Assembly (NCBI GenBank): GCA_017983955.1
Contig: JAGOAJ010000003.1
Coordinates: 92,307 to 156,306, forward strand
DNA length: 64,000 bases
Direction of reading: 5' to 3'
Source: Burkholderiaceae bacterium
GTDB lineage: Bacteria > Pseudomonadota > Gammaproteobacteria > Burkholderiales > Burkholderiaceae_B
The notes under the pieces were generated by a model. That model saw only the letters and a list, made by a program, of their open reading frames with translations, had not been told where the DNA came from and ran no database searches. Below are positions 1-7,960 of the stretch, piece after piece. Each line of letters begins with the position of its first letter. The stretch's first letter is position 1. The translations under genes and the position numbers were made by a program.

Positions 1-2
1 CC

Positions 3-362
3 AATATTGAGAGCGTTCGAGCGCTAAAATCGAGCACATTGGAGGCCGTCAATCTGGGAGATCTAGACTGGCCTTACGCGAGGATATTGAGCGTTGTTCT
101 CACATATGGAGGTTCTGCTTTGGAAAGCATTGAGTCTAAGCTCAAAGAACTGCAAGATACGGGCCAACCAGATGTCTACTTGGATCTCACGAAAGGAATT
201 CTTGTTAAGAACGAGGGCTTGCTGTTTAGCCAAGATGGCTCCAATCCGTACCTTCGATTCGACGATCCCGCCATAGGTCTTGCACGCTTGCTTGCACTGT
301 TGTCGAAAGTGACCGGTCGCTTAATAATGCGTAGTGTGCGATGGGACGCATATATCTCATGA
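3..362 (+). CDS. hypothetical protein, C-terminal part only
   Basis: The reading frame is open from the first bases of the window and stops at 360-362, so only the last ~119 residues are visible and the true start lies upstream. An internal TTG at 39 could be mistaken for a start. The visible part is a mixed alpha/beta sequence with no signal peptide or membrane segment. I do not recognise the family. Its end lies just beyond the decayed end of a toxin pseudogene on the opposite strand, consistent with a rearranged accessory region. Confidence 0.5.
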   Translation, partial: NIESVRALKSSTLEAVNLGDLDWPYARILSVVLTYGGSALESIESKLKELQDTGQPDVYLDLTKGILVKNEGLLFSQDGSNPYLRFDDPAIGLARLLALLSKVTGRLIMRSVRWDAYIS

Positions 363-462
363 CTACCGCAGGCTTAGCATCCACATGCGGGCGACTGCCG
401 AACGCACTCGCCTGCCTCGCTGCCAACAAGTCTGCCACTCCAGGGGCCGCTATGGGTCGGTC

Positions 463-842
463 TTGTTGAAGAAGGGGGACGACATCAGTCGCAGCCCAGT
501 CAACCAAGCGAGAACGGATCTCTTTGCTCCACTTTTTTTCCTGAAACTTGCTCGCTGGGAGTGGATCGTTTGTGTCGCCGATCAGATCGGGCGCAATGGC
601 TCGGATGTCGTAGGTGAGATTTACATTTTCGGAGAAACGTGAATGACACCATAAGCCTTCGACAAGGAGGTGCCGCCTGTGAATACCAGGTGTGAAGCAT
701 AGGGAGCGGTGAAAATGTGTCGCAACGACCATACTACCCAGACATCTTTTTCCAACAGATGAGGAGGGCGCCCCGACATGTGGGTAGCCCGCTCAAGCGC
801 TTCCAGGCGATCATTGATGGAAAGACTGAAGAACTCAGCCAT
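463..842 (-). pseudogene. AbiEii-type nucleotidyltransferase toxin, frameshifted and truncated
   Basis: Toxin half of a type IV toxin-antitoxin pair, in which AbiEii-family nucleotidyltransferases inhibit growth. Translation starts at ATG 842-840, overlapping the antitoxin stop (835-837), so the two were translationally coupled. The first frame carries the family signature GGTSLSKAYG and then runs into a stop at about 621. The continuation (RFSENVNLTYDI, with the catalytic acidic region, then a KKWSKEIR stretch) lies in another frame, so one base appears lost near 638-641. Similarity fades after about 463, giving far fewer than the ~300 residues usual for the family. Frameshift plus missing C-terminus argue for an inactive relic; a sequencing error could explain the frameshift but not the truncation. 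Confidence 0.75.
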
Positions 843-1431
843 GGGACACCAGAGCGCTGATTTCCTGTGCCATCCAGGTCGGTAGACGTGCACGTGCTGA
901 AGTCACTTTTTCCATTTCAGCGGGTGATAGTTTGGCGCGCAACGTACGTATTGCCTTACCGGATCTTTCTGGTCCCAGCCAGGCCAGTGCACGCACCATA
1001 TCGCCAGCGGCGCGGCCGGGGTAAATCAATTGCCATTCCGGTGCATGTCGCAGTTCTACTTTTTGTGCCCCGAGCGTCAAGCGTCGGCTTGGGCCGGAGG
1101 TCAGGTAGATGGCCTGCATAGGAACTTGTGCTGTGAGGCCGAGTGCATTGGCAGAGGACGCACCGTGCGGCACGATGACTTCGCCACGTTGCTTAGCCAG
1201 ATTTTCGACCATCTTGGCTGTTGAGGGCGCACGGGTGCCAAAGCGGTTTTCGATCGGCAACACATAGATGCCACGGCCCGCACGCAACAAACGACCGCGC
1301 TGAACGAGGCGGGACAGGGCCTGATCTACGGCAGCGCGGTTGCCCAGATGCAGTAACTCTTTTGCGACCAAAGGCGCGCCCTCCGGTAAACCGGTAGCGT
1401 GCTCAAGTATTTTTTGGGAAAGAGTCTGCAT
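835..1431 (-). CDS. AbiEi-like antitoxin / DUF6088 family protein
   Basis: Probable antitoxin of the first AbiE-like pair, 198 residues. The N-terminal third resembles a winged helix-turn-helix (a VDQALSRLVQRG segment followed by GRGIYVLP), as in the DUF6088/AbiEi families, which repress their own operon and counter the nucleotidyltransferase toxin. ATG 1431-1429 is chosen because AGGAGG lies just upstream on the minus strand; a longer frame to 1476 lacks such a site. The gene overlaps the downstream toxin start by 8 bases. The antitoxin reads intact although its toxin is broken. Confidence 0.75.
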   Translation of the reverse strand: MQTLSQKILEHATGLPEGAPLVAKELLHLGNRAAVDQALSRLVQRGRLLRAGRGIYVLPIENRFGTRAPSTAKMVENLAKQRGEVIVPHGASSANALGLTAQVPMQAIYLTSGPSRRLTLGAQKVELRHAPEWQLIYPGRAAGDMVRALAWLGPERSGKAIRTLRAKLSPAEMEKVTSARARLPTWMAQEISALVSHG

Positions 1432-1761
1432 AAGGCTGCCTCCTGACTGGTAGAAATATAGCAAAGTTTCTGGCACTTTTCAGGATGAGCGGAGGACCAT
1501 AGGACTTGTAAGTATCATGGATGGTCTTGGGAGTCTTTACCGTTGCTGAACACAACTTTGGTGTGCTGTAAGCTCATCACCTTGCGCGACGACGCTGATT
1601 CCGCATCTGCTGGAGGCGCTGATGGTGAGGGGTAGAGGGTTCAGGCGAAGGCAACAGTTCGGAGCTGAATTTTAGAAAATTTATTTGAATCGTAGTTTAA
1701 CTACGATCATTAGGATGATATAAAATTGACAGTTATTTAGAAAAAATGCTTCAATCGGGGT
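1432..1761. promoter_or_regulatory. divergent promoter region of the two AbiE modules, with palindrome
   Basis: This 330-base gap separates the divergent AbiE modules. Bases 1691-1705 form a near-perfect palindrome, CGTAGTTTAACTACG, upstream of the rightward antitoxin. A TATAAA-like -10 lies at 1719-1724 with a weak -35 (TTTAAC, 1696-1701) inside the palindrome. AbiEi antitoxins are known to repress their own promoter by binding inverted repeats, so this is a good operator candidate. No ORF of note was seen in the rest of the gap. Confidence 0.45.
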
Positions 1762-2499
1762 ATGGCTACGACTAATCAAAGCAAACTAAACGCACTTTAC
1801 ACCAAACTTGCGCCAGGTATGCCACTGACCTCTGAGGATTTGGCGAGATTGGGCATTTCCGCAGACTTGGCCGTTCACTACGTTAAGGCAGGTTGGCTCA
1901 CGCGGCTCGCACGGGGAGTGTACTGTCGTCCGAACGATACCTTGGCCCTTCATCCCAGTCTGTTGTTATTGCAGCGCCGGTTTGAAGGGCTGCATGTCGG
2001 CGGCAAATCGGCACTAGATTGGTATGGCGTTCGCCAGTACGTGTCGCAGAAGCCGGTGCTGCACCTATATGGATGGGCGACGGGGCGACTACCGGAGTGG
2101 TTCACAGAGCGTTTTCCAGCCGAGTACCACCGCAAACGCTTGTTTAACGAGCAGCCTGGCGCGTTGCTGCATGTCGGGCCCTTCGAGAAGCGCGTCGGCG
2201 CGCCGCACGTGTCAGCACCGGAGCGGGCATTGCTAGAACTGCTGAGTGAAGTCGGTGTGCGTCAGCCGTTGCAGGAGGCCCGTGAACTTGTCGAAAGCGC
2301 TTACAGCTTGCGTGCTGACATACTACGTGAGCTATTACAGCGTTGCACCAGCGTCAAAACCGTTCGGCTGTGCCTTCAGCTTGGCAGCGAAGTATCGGTG
2401 CCCTGGGTGGCTAAACTCGACCCGGCCGCACTGCCGACTGGTAGCGATCGACCCTGGGTGTCTCGCTCGGCCGACGGCTTGCTGGTGCTCAAGCCATGA
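1762..2499 (+). CDS. type IV toxin-antitoxin AbiEi family antitoxin
   Basis: Antitoxin of the second, intact AbiE pair, 245 residues. The N-terminal ~60 residues form an AbiEi winged-helix domain with the usual GWLTRLARGVYCRP signature. A C-terminal antitoxin domain follows. The family binds inverted repeats at its own promoter and blocks toxin action. ATG 1762 is the only reasonable start, though its ribosome site is poor (GGGG directly before it). The stop overlaps the toxin start by 4 bases (ATGA, 2496-2499), so the pair is translationally coupled. Confidence 0.88.
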   Translation: MATTNQSKLNALYTKLAPGMPLTSEDLARLGISADLAVHYVKAGWLTRLARGVYCRPNDTLALHPSLLLLQRRFEGLHVGGKSALDWYGVRQYVSQKPVLHLYGWATGRLPEWFTERFPAEYHRKRLFNEQPGALLHVGPFEKRVGAPHVSAPERALLELLSEVGVRQPLQEARELVESAYSLRADILRELLQRCTSVKTVRLCLQLGSEVSVPWVAKLDPAALPTGSDRPWVSRSADGLLVLKP

Positions 2500-3437
2500 A
2501 TCAAGCCTATCTCGATACGGCACGATTGCTGACGCAGGTGGCGCCATTGGTGTTTGTAGATGACACTTTTGCCTTGAAAGGCGGCACCGCGATCAACCTG
2601 TTCGTGCGCGACATGCCGCGACTGTCGGTTGATCTCGATCTGGTCTTTCCCGACCACACGTTACCGCGTGAAGATGCCTTGGTGCGTATCAACGAGGCTG
2701 TTCGGCAGGCTGCCGAGCGGCTGAAGAAGAGAGGGTTTCAGACGCATGCGCCTGCGGCAGCAGCAGGGGAGACCAAGCTGTTGGTGCGTAATGGAGCCGT
2801 GCAGGTCAAGATCGAAGTCAACTTTGTGATGCGTGGCACTGTGCAGCCAGTGCGTCGCGCTTCGCTCACGCCGGTTGCACGCGACGTATTGATGGCGGAC
2901 CTGGAAATCCCCGTAGTGTCGCTAGAGGACGTGTATGGCGGCAAGCTGGTGGCTGCATTGGATCGTCAGCATCCACGCGATTTGTTTGATGTGATGCAGC
3001 TCTTTGCGCAGGAAGGCATCACGCCCGGCATTCGGCGCGCCTTCGTCGTTTACCTGGCTAGCAGCAATCGGCCCGTCCACGAGGTGTTGTTTCCGGCATT
3101 GCGGGATATTCGGCATGACTACGAGCACAATTTCCATGGCATGACTGCCGAGCCGGTGCCGCTCGATGCATTGCTTGCTGCGCGAGAGCGCATGATATCC
3201 GAGGTCCAACAGAACCTGGACGACAATGAGCGGCGTTTTTTACTCTCCCTAGTCGGTGCAGCGCCAGAGTGGTTATTGCTGGATATCGACCATCTCGAAC
3301 ACCTGCCCGGCGTACGTTGGAAGTTGCGCAATCTGGTGCAGTTGCAAAAAACCAATCGGAAGAAGTTTGCCGAACAGGCCGATGCCTTGGCAGCAAGATT
3401 TGCCTCCATCACATTTCCAAGCACAGGAAAGGAGTAA
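2496..3437 (+). CDS. AbiEii/AbiGii family nucleotidyltransferase toxin
   Basis: Toxin of the second AbiE pair, 313 residues and full length for the family. The nucleotidyltransferase core shows GG(T) at residues 29-31 and the metal-binding Asp pair at D46/D48 (SVDLDLVF). A conserved SLEDVYGGKLVAALDRQHPRD region follows around 145-165, as in other AbiEii proteins. AbiE systems cause growth arrest and abortive phage infection; the proposed activity is transfer of nucleotides to an RNA such as tRNA. The start overlaps the antitoxin stop, and a third gene starts 3 bases after this stop, so at least three genes are likely co-transcribed. Confidence 0.88.
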   Translation: MNQAYLDTARLLTQVAPLVFVDDTFALKGGTAINLFVRDMPRLSVDLDLVFPDHTLPREDALVRINEAVRQAAERLKKRGFQTHAPAAAAGETKLLVRNGAVQVKIEVNFVMRGTVQPVRRASLTPVARDVLMADLEIPVVSLEDVYGGKLVAALDRQHPRDLFDVMQLFAQEGITPGIRRAFVVYLASSNRPVHEVLFPALRDIRHDYEHNFHGMTAEPVPLDALLAARERMISEVQQNLDDNERRFLLSLVGAAPEWLLLDIDHLEHLPGVRWKLRNLVQLQKTNRKKFAEQADALAARFASITFPSTGKE

Positions 3438-3439
3438 GC

Positions 3440-4123
3440 ATGGAAGTCCTGTATTTTCTCAAAGATCGCACGAGGCTTATTCGTCAGTACTACGAGTGCG
3501 CGGCGCAGCCCTTCATCGAGATCATGAGGAAGATCGAAGCGAAGGAGGAGCCTTACGTTCCTCCGTACAGCGAGGACGGGGAACCCGCTTTTCTCAGTGA
3601 ATGGATTGATGCGAGTGAACTGTTGGAGGTCACGGGTCGCTGCTGTATCTCCATGCTATCCGCGTCGCTGCAGCTCTACTTCAGGACTTGGGAACGCCAA
3701 TTGGGGCTGAGTTGCGGAAAGGAGTTTGCGGCTGCGTTTAAGAAGGAAGGGCTAGTGCGGGGCTATCAGACTTGCTTGGGCGACAAAGTTGGAATCGATT
3801 GGAGTCGCTGTCCAGCCGACCTCTCCATCATCGAGCAAGTGATACTTGCGCGGAACCGTGACCAGCATCCCGAAAGCATTACGACGGTCAGAATAACCCA
3901 TGCCGAAAAGGACTGGAAAAGCTATCCGCAACCGTTCTTTCTGAGCGAGCGGGAAAGCGATCTATTTCAAGACAGCGATGACGCGAGCTGGTTAATGTCG
4001 CCGTCGCTTCATGTTTCGCGGGACAAACTGATGACTGCTATCGACCAAGTAGAGTGCTTGTGCGAATGGCTCGAAGAAAAGATGTTTGATGCCAAGTATC
4101 CTTCGCGGATGCGTCGCGATTGA
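3440..4123 (+). CDS. uncharacterised protein with HEPN-like RxxxxH motif
   Basis: A 227-residue cytosolic protein of unrecognised family. ATG 3440 is chosen because AAAGGAG precedes it and it lies 3 bases behind the AbiEii stop; the open frame runs further upstream but inside the toxin gene. It is mostly helical. A predicted helix (residues ~128-137) runs into R138-N-R-D-Q-H143, which fits the Rx4-6H active-site pattern of HEPN ribonucleases, with the polar residue usual after Arg. The position behind a toxin-antitoxin pair and before another HEPN-like gene suggests defence or RNA cleavage. This is inferred from one motif and context; a non-catalytic role is possible. Confidence 0.6.
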   Translation: MEVLYFLKDRTRLIRQYYECAAQPFIEIMRKIEAKEEPYVPPYSEDGEPAFLSEWIDASELLEVTGRCCISMLSASLQLYFRTWERQLGLSCGKEFAAAFKKEGLVRGYQTCLGDKVGIDWSRCPADLSIIEQVILARNRDQHPESITTVRITHAEKDWKSYPQPFFLSERESDLFQDSDDASWLMSPSLHVSRDKLMTAIDQVECLCEWLEEKMFDAKYPSRMRRD

Positions 4124-4135
4124 ATAGGAGGATGT

Positions 4136-5848
4136 GTGCTCCAAATTGCCACTGGAAAGTTGTTTACTAGACCTGCGGGCAGGGAAAACCTTTTGCGAGG
4201 CATGCTCTATACGAACGCCATCCTCGCCCGAGAGAATACTGTCGACACAGTCGCAGGACGACTGTTGCCGTCGTCGAGCTATTCGATACGTCCCGCTGTC
4301 CTGGTTTCCGAGTTCACTGAGCGCATGGAAGGTGAGGAACTAAAGCCGGGAGTGATTGCCTCCTCCGGCGTCGAGCCCTATCTTCAAGACTATTCGGTGG
4401 TGGTGTCTTTTTCGTTGAACTGTGTTTGTACGCCTGACGTTGATTTGGCCCGGAGACTGACCACCGGGCAGCGCGGACTGGTTACGAGGGTTACTCCGCA
4501 GACGCTTGTCCGCAGGTTTTTCGATGGGGATATCTGGTGTAAGCCAGATGAATTGAAGTTTCTGGAAGATTTTGTTGAGAAGCTCATCGGACTGCCGCGA
4601 CGCACCTTTCTAGGAGTGATGCGTGCGATTCGAACTTACGTCAACGGTATGCATCGCATTGCCGATGATCTGGAGTTGGCTTACACGTTACTTGTTGCCT
4701 CCGTGGAATCGCTCGCCCAAGATTTTGACGACCATAAGAGCGACTGGGAATCGTTTGATGAGCGCAAGCGAAAGGAGGTCGATGAGGCGTTGTCTGGGGC
4801 AGATGAAGTGATTGCGCAACGTGTCAGAGAGGCGCTATTGAGAGTTGAACACGTCGCGTTGGCGCGTCGCTTTCGAGAGTTCGCTGTGGCACATACTCCG
4901 TCCACGTACTTTCGGCAGGCTTCCGACACTGCCAATGAACCTTTGCTGGGAAGATCGGATCTTGCAGAAGTGCTCGGTACGGCCTACCAATCGCGATCCA
5001 AATATGTGCATCAACTCCGACAGCTACCGCATTCCGTGACATTGGGGCATTCCCAAGGCGAGACTGCCATTAACGGTCGGACCACGCATCTGACGCTTCA
5101 AGGACTGTCGCGTTTGATGCGTAGTGTCATCATTGAATTTGTCATGCGTCAGCCTACAATACTGCATGAACCATATGACTACCATCTGGAACGAAGTGGC
5201 GTTGTTCAAATGCGCATGGCGCCGCAGTACTGGATTGGTCGAGCTGAGGGTGACATTACGAAAGCTGGTCGCGATAAGTTGGAGGGGTTTCTACAGCAGA
5301 TTGCATCTTGCCTTCTCAGAAAACCTGATGCAGTCGTGACTGATTTGAAGCCTGTGCTAGCAGTGGCTTGTAAGGTTGTTCCTCGTCTGGAGAAACGTTT
5401 AAGGTTGCCGTACTTGGCTTTGCATGCGCTTTTCAATATGAATGTAGTGAAGCAGGACTCTGCTGACATGCCGCCGGCAATCGAAGCGTTGATTCAAGAG
5501 GAGTTGGGAGAGCCCTCTTCGGAAGCTCTGATTGCCCATGCACTGGCTGGGCAAACCGTGACATGGTCATTGGAAGACCACCGAGTGGTTTTGAACACCT
5601 ATTTCCGTCGGCGCGCTGCTGCTAATGGGCTGAGATTACCTCGGCTGTTTGAAGCAGCAATTACCTTGGAGTTGGCTGAACGACTTCGATGCGCAGGCGA
5701 TATGGAAGGATGTCGCGAAGTTGTGGCGCTAGCAGTGGAGAACCATCCTGGACACACAGAGTTGTTGGAGTCCGAGACAAATTTGCTGCCTGAAGTTCCG
5801 ATCAATTGGCGCGAGGTTATGCTGCCTCCTGCGGAGCAGCCGCAATAG
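4136..5848 (+). CDS. uncharacterised protein with ApeA-like HEPN motif
   Basis: A 570-residue cytosolic protein. From ~175 to 300 it resembles Apea-type HEPN domains: a helix LAYTLLVASVESLA, a charged linker, then Q-S-R287-S-K-Y-V-H292, matching the RSKxxH form of the RxxxxH ribonuclease motif. The first ~150 residues may be a recognition domain and the C-terminus (from ~380) is helical and unassigned. The start is uncertain: GTG 4136 has AGGAGG only 3 bases upstream (4127-4132), and TTG 4160 is an alternative. It follows the 227-residue gene by 12 bases, so the two probably work together. Function is not known. Confidence 0.6.
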   Translation: MLQIATGKLFTRPAGRENLLRGMLYTNAILARENTVDTVAGRLLPSSSYSIRPAVLVSEFTERMEGEELKPGVIASSGVEPYLQDYSVVVSFSLNCVCTPDVDLARRLTTGQRGLVTRVTPQTLVRRFFDGDIWCKPDELKFLEDFVEKLIGLPRRTFLGVMRAIRTYVNGMHRIADDLELAYTLLVASVESLAQDFDDHKSDWESFDERKRKEVDEALSGADEVIAQRVREALLRVEHVALARRFREFAVAHTPSTYFRQASDTANEPLLGRSDLAEVLGTAYQSRSKYVHQLRQLPHSVTLGHSQGETAINGRTTHLTLQGLSRLMRSVIIEFVMRQPTILHEPYDYHLERSGVVQMRMAPQYWIGRAEGDITKAGRDKLEGFLQQIASCLLRKPDAVVTDLKPVLAVACKVVPRLEKRLRLPYLALHALFNMNVVKQDSADMPPAIEALIQEELGEPSSEALIAHALAGQTVTWSLEDHRVVLNTYFRRRAAANGLRLPRLFEAAITLELAERLRCAGDMEGCREVVALAVENHPGHTELLESETNLLPEVPINWREVMLPPAEQPQ

Positions 5849-6156
5849 CAAAGCGCCTGGCACTTGCCCATCCTTGATAGTCCCAGAAGAAAAAATTATG
5901 CTAGTCCACTACCACCATTGAAAATACAGTTTTGCCCACGTAGCTAACTAAACCGATTGCTCCTCAAGGAAGGAGACAAGGGGAGTTCTCTCCTGTATCC
6001 TTATATTCTGATTGATAATCGTGTTGTTAACGTTTACGCCCCGCAATTCGCTCCATCTCCCGCGCCAGCAAAAGATCTGCGTTTTTGACGGTAAAAGCGA
6101 CGATAAAGACACATGTCGATCACACCCAAGTCCTTTAACCATGCGGGTTGCGAGAC
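5849..6156. other. gene-free stretch with possible protein relic
   Basis: Downstream of the HEPN-like gene there is no convincing intact gene. On the minus strand a short frame ending in TAA at 6027-6029 reads ...NADLLLAREMERIAGRKR, which looks like a real protein C-terminus but is closed upstream by a TGA after fewer than 30 codons. It may be a remnant of an island gene. I could not assign it. Confidence 0.25.
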
Positions 6157-6277
6157 CTATTGATGATGGAGTGGGAGTGATTCGCAGCCTGGCAGCATAA
6201 GGCGGTAACAGGCATTAAAACGATGGAGAGCCAGAGTTTGTACGGCTCTCCGTTTTTTCGTCTGGCGTTGTCGGGCA
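6157..6277 (+). repeat. direct repeat copy 1, about 120 bp
   Basis: This segment matches 7734-7854 at roughly 80 percent without gaps, by eye. The shared core includes AGTGGGA-TGATT, GTAACA, TATTAAAACGA-type tracts and an intrinsic terminator. The two copies lie 1,577 bases apart on the same strand and enclose the integrase fragment and the cupin/SnoaL operon. It could be an old duplicated attachment region, a dispersed intergenic element, or the 3' part of a small RNA gene. Confidence 0.7.
6225..6258 (+). terminator. intrinsic terminator in repeat copy 1
   Basis: An 8-bp stem GGAGAGCC/GGCTCTCC (6225-6232 with 6244-6251) is followed by GTTTTTT, a textbook Rho-independent terminator for rightward transcription. 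The nearest intact rightward gene ends 377 bases upstream, so it may end an unrecognised short transcript or simply belong to the repeated element. Confidence 0.8.
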
Positions 6278-6304
6278 GTACAAAGCAGCGCCAAAAAAAG
6301 GATC

Positions 6305-6535
6305 GTGACGGGGCAGTCGCCCGCCCAGGAAAAGGCCCGTAGCAAGGGCAAATTACGAGCTGAAAAAAGATTCGGTGCCTGGGTGCAAGAGTACTTACGT
6401 GGCCATGAGATGGCCGAGTCTACCCGCGACATGCGCCGATCCGTGTATATACGTGACCTCAAGCCTTTTTTCGATAACTGGCTTCTGTACGAGATTACCG
6501 AAGAAGATGTGCGTGGGCGTCATCGCGCTCACTTA
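6305..6535 (+). pseudogene. tyrosine integrase fragment (core-binding domain)
   Basis: The frame encodes an internal piece of a P4-type tyrosine integrase. A GQSPAQEKARSKGK linker is followed by the SAM-like core-binding domain with the family pattern STRDMRRSVYIRDL and LLYEITEEDVR. The N-terminal arm-binding domain is missing (repeat copy 1 stands there instead). The catalytic domain with the R-H-R-Y residues is absent, because sequence after about 6528 belongs to the opposite-strand SnoaL gene. The piece cannot be active and marks a lost mobile element. Confidence 0.72.
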
Positions 6536-6924
6536 GGAATGGGTGGACGGTTCTTGCGGTAGGAGTTCTTCAGTAAAATCTTGCCGCCGCGAAGAGTGAA
6601 TACATCACAACCATCAACTTCGACGCGAGTTCCGTCCGCCCGTGTTCCCGTGAACGTCCACTCCGATACGCCTCGATCTCCCTGGACGAAATGGCGCGCG
6701 TTCTCCCAGTGTGCATCTGGAAAAACCGCCCAAACCTCCGCGAAGCCAGCTCGCACGGCTTCTCTGCCTACGTACTGGACTCCGCAGACCTCAGCGCCGG
6801 CCGAAGCTTTGAAGACACAATCCTCGGTCATGAACGACATGAGAGCGTCGACATCGTGCTGATTCCACGCGTCGGCGAAGGCCTGCAACATCTCCGCCGT
6901 CGCTTCGTGAGTCACTGTCTGCAT
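6529..6924 (-). CDS. nuclear transport factor 2 / SnoaL-like domain protein
   Basis: A 131-residue single-domain protein of the NTF2/SnoaL fold: an N-terminal helical cone opening with AFADAWNQHDVDALMSFM, then strands with WTFTGTRADG. Members are polyketide cyclases, isomerases or small-molecule-binding proteins, and the substrate cannot be read from sequence. ATG 6924 is preceded by GGAGG on the minus strand; a longer frame to 6966 has no better site. It lies 64 bases downstream of the cupin gene and is probably in one operon with it. Confidence 0.8.
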   Translation of the reverse strand: MQTVTHEATAEMLQAFADAWNQHDVDALMSFMTEDCVFKASAGAEVCGVQYVGREAVRAGFAEVWAVFPDAHWENARHFVQGDRGVSEWTFTGTRADGTRVEVDGCDVFTLRGGKILLKNSYRKNRPPIPK

Positions 6925-6988
6925 AATCGGGGGCCTCCAGTTACTCGACAGCCAAGAACGCTCCACCTAACTTCCTTCGCCATCTTTT

Positions 6989-7375
6989 TTAGCCTTTCAC
7001 TTTTTCGATCATGTGGTTGATGACATGGCTGTGCTCAAGCTGAGGGCTGAACATGATGATATCGGCATCTGCCTCGACCTTTACGTTATGTCCTGGTGGC
7101 CAGTAAAAAAGATCATTCGTGTTCACCGTCTCCTGCACGCCATCCGCGTCGGTCGTAGTGAGTTGGCCGCGCAAGACAAAGCCCCAATGGGGACACTGGC
7201 ACAAATCGCCCTCTAACCCTTGGAACAGTGGTGTGGTATCTACGCCAGACGAGAGGCTGAAGTATTCGCCACTAATCTTGCCTAATCCAGTTGCGTCTCC
7301 GAAATCCGTTTGTTGACGGATCACGGCGCCAGGAATCTCCATTTTTACGTCTACATTATCTTTGGATATCCGCAT
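6989..7375 (-). CDS. cupin domain protein
   Basis: A 128-residue single cupin barrel. The middle holds a cupin-like motif (CPHWGFVLRGQLTT), followed by NDLFYWPPGHNVKVEADADIIMFSP, where a PPGH replaces the usual second motif. Metal ligands are not fully conserved, so a binding or signalling role is as likely as catalysis. The start ATG 7375 has AGGAG just upstream. It leads the SnoaL gene on the same strand. Both lie between the two direct repeats and may be cargo of a former mobile element. Confidence 0.8.
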   Translation of the reverse strand: MRISKDNVDVKMEIPGAVIRQQTDFGDATGLGKISGEYFSLSSGVDTTPLFQGLEGDLCQCPHWGFVLRGQLTTTDADGVQETVNTNDLFYWPPGHNVKVEADADIIMFSPQLEHSHVINHMIEKVKG

Positions 7376-7522
7376 GGTCGTTTCTCCTGTGGGTTAACGG
7401 TTGCTTTGAGTTTGATATCCTTTTTATCGCCCCATCCGTTTCAAGCGATAGACGTCCAGCACTTTGACTATAGTCCTCATATGGCCAGTTGCGAAACAAT
7501 TTTGACTTGAACGAATTGCTAG

Positions 7523-7705
7523 ACCCAAGAACTCTATCGAGAGGTCTGTGCGCTGTGGCACCGCACCGAAATTGTGGCTGAACAGATGCAGATGCTTGGA
7601 GACCTAAACTGTGCAGGTTCCTCCGGGTCATTACAGCGTCAAGCAATCGCAAGCAAGGTCAAGCGAGCTTTTGAGGATGGTATTGGCAACAGTTGGTTCA
7701 AATAA
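7523..7705 (+). pseudogene. C-terminal fragment of an unidentified protein
   Basis: Bases 7376-7733 contain no intact gene, but this 60-codon frame without a start codon, opened by a TAG at 7520-7522, reads like genuine protein (a helix TQELYREVCALWHRTEIVAEQ, a Gly/Ser linker, then KVKRAFEDGIGNSWFK and TAA). It ends 28 bases before repeat copy 2. I do not recognise the family. A chance frame is possible. Confidence 0.35.
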
Positions 7706-7733
7706 ACCCAATTAAATCAAAGGTATTATTAAG

Positions 7734-7854
7734 CTATTGACCATAGAGTGGGAATGATTTGCTGCTTAGTAGCATGATGCAGTAACAAGTATTAAAACGA
7801 CGGAGAGCCAGAATTTTTGCGGTTCTCCGTTTTTTATGTAGCGTTGCCGGGAGG
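7734..7854 (+). repeat. direct repeat copy 2, about 120 bp
   Basis: Counterpart of 6157-6277, same orientation, aligned without gaps. Most differences are transitions, which suggests an old duplication rather than a recent target-site or attachment-site duplication. Confidence 0.7.
7802..7835 (+). terminator. intrinsic terminator in repeat copy 2
   Basis: GGAGAGCC (7802-7809) pairs with GGTTCTCC (7821-7828) with one G-U wobble, followed by GTTTTTT. The pairing is kept although bases changed relative to copy 1, which suggests the hairpin has been under selection. Confidence 0.75.
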
Positions 7855-7960
7855 TCTTAAGACATTTTTACGATATTTTACGTGGACGCCATTCATTTTT
7901 TGGCATGAGGCGCGTAGAGTGAAACGTGTCCACATCTCTAAGTCCTGAAGGGAGCCTGTT

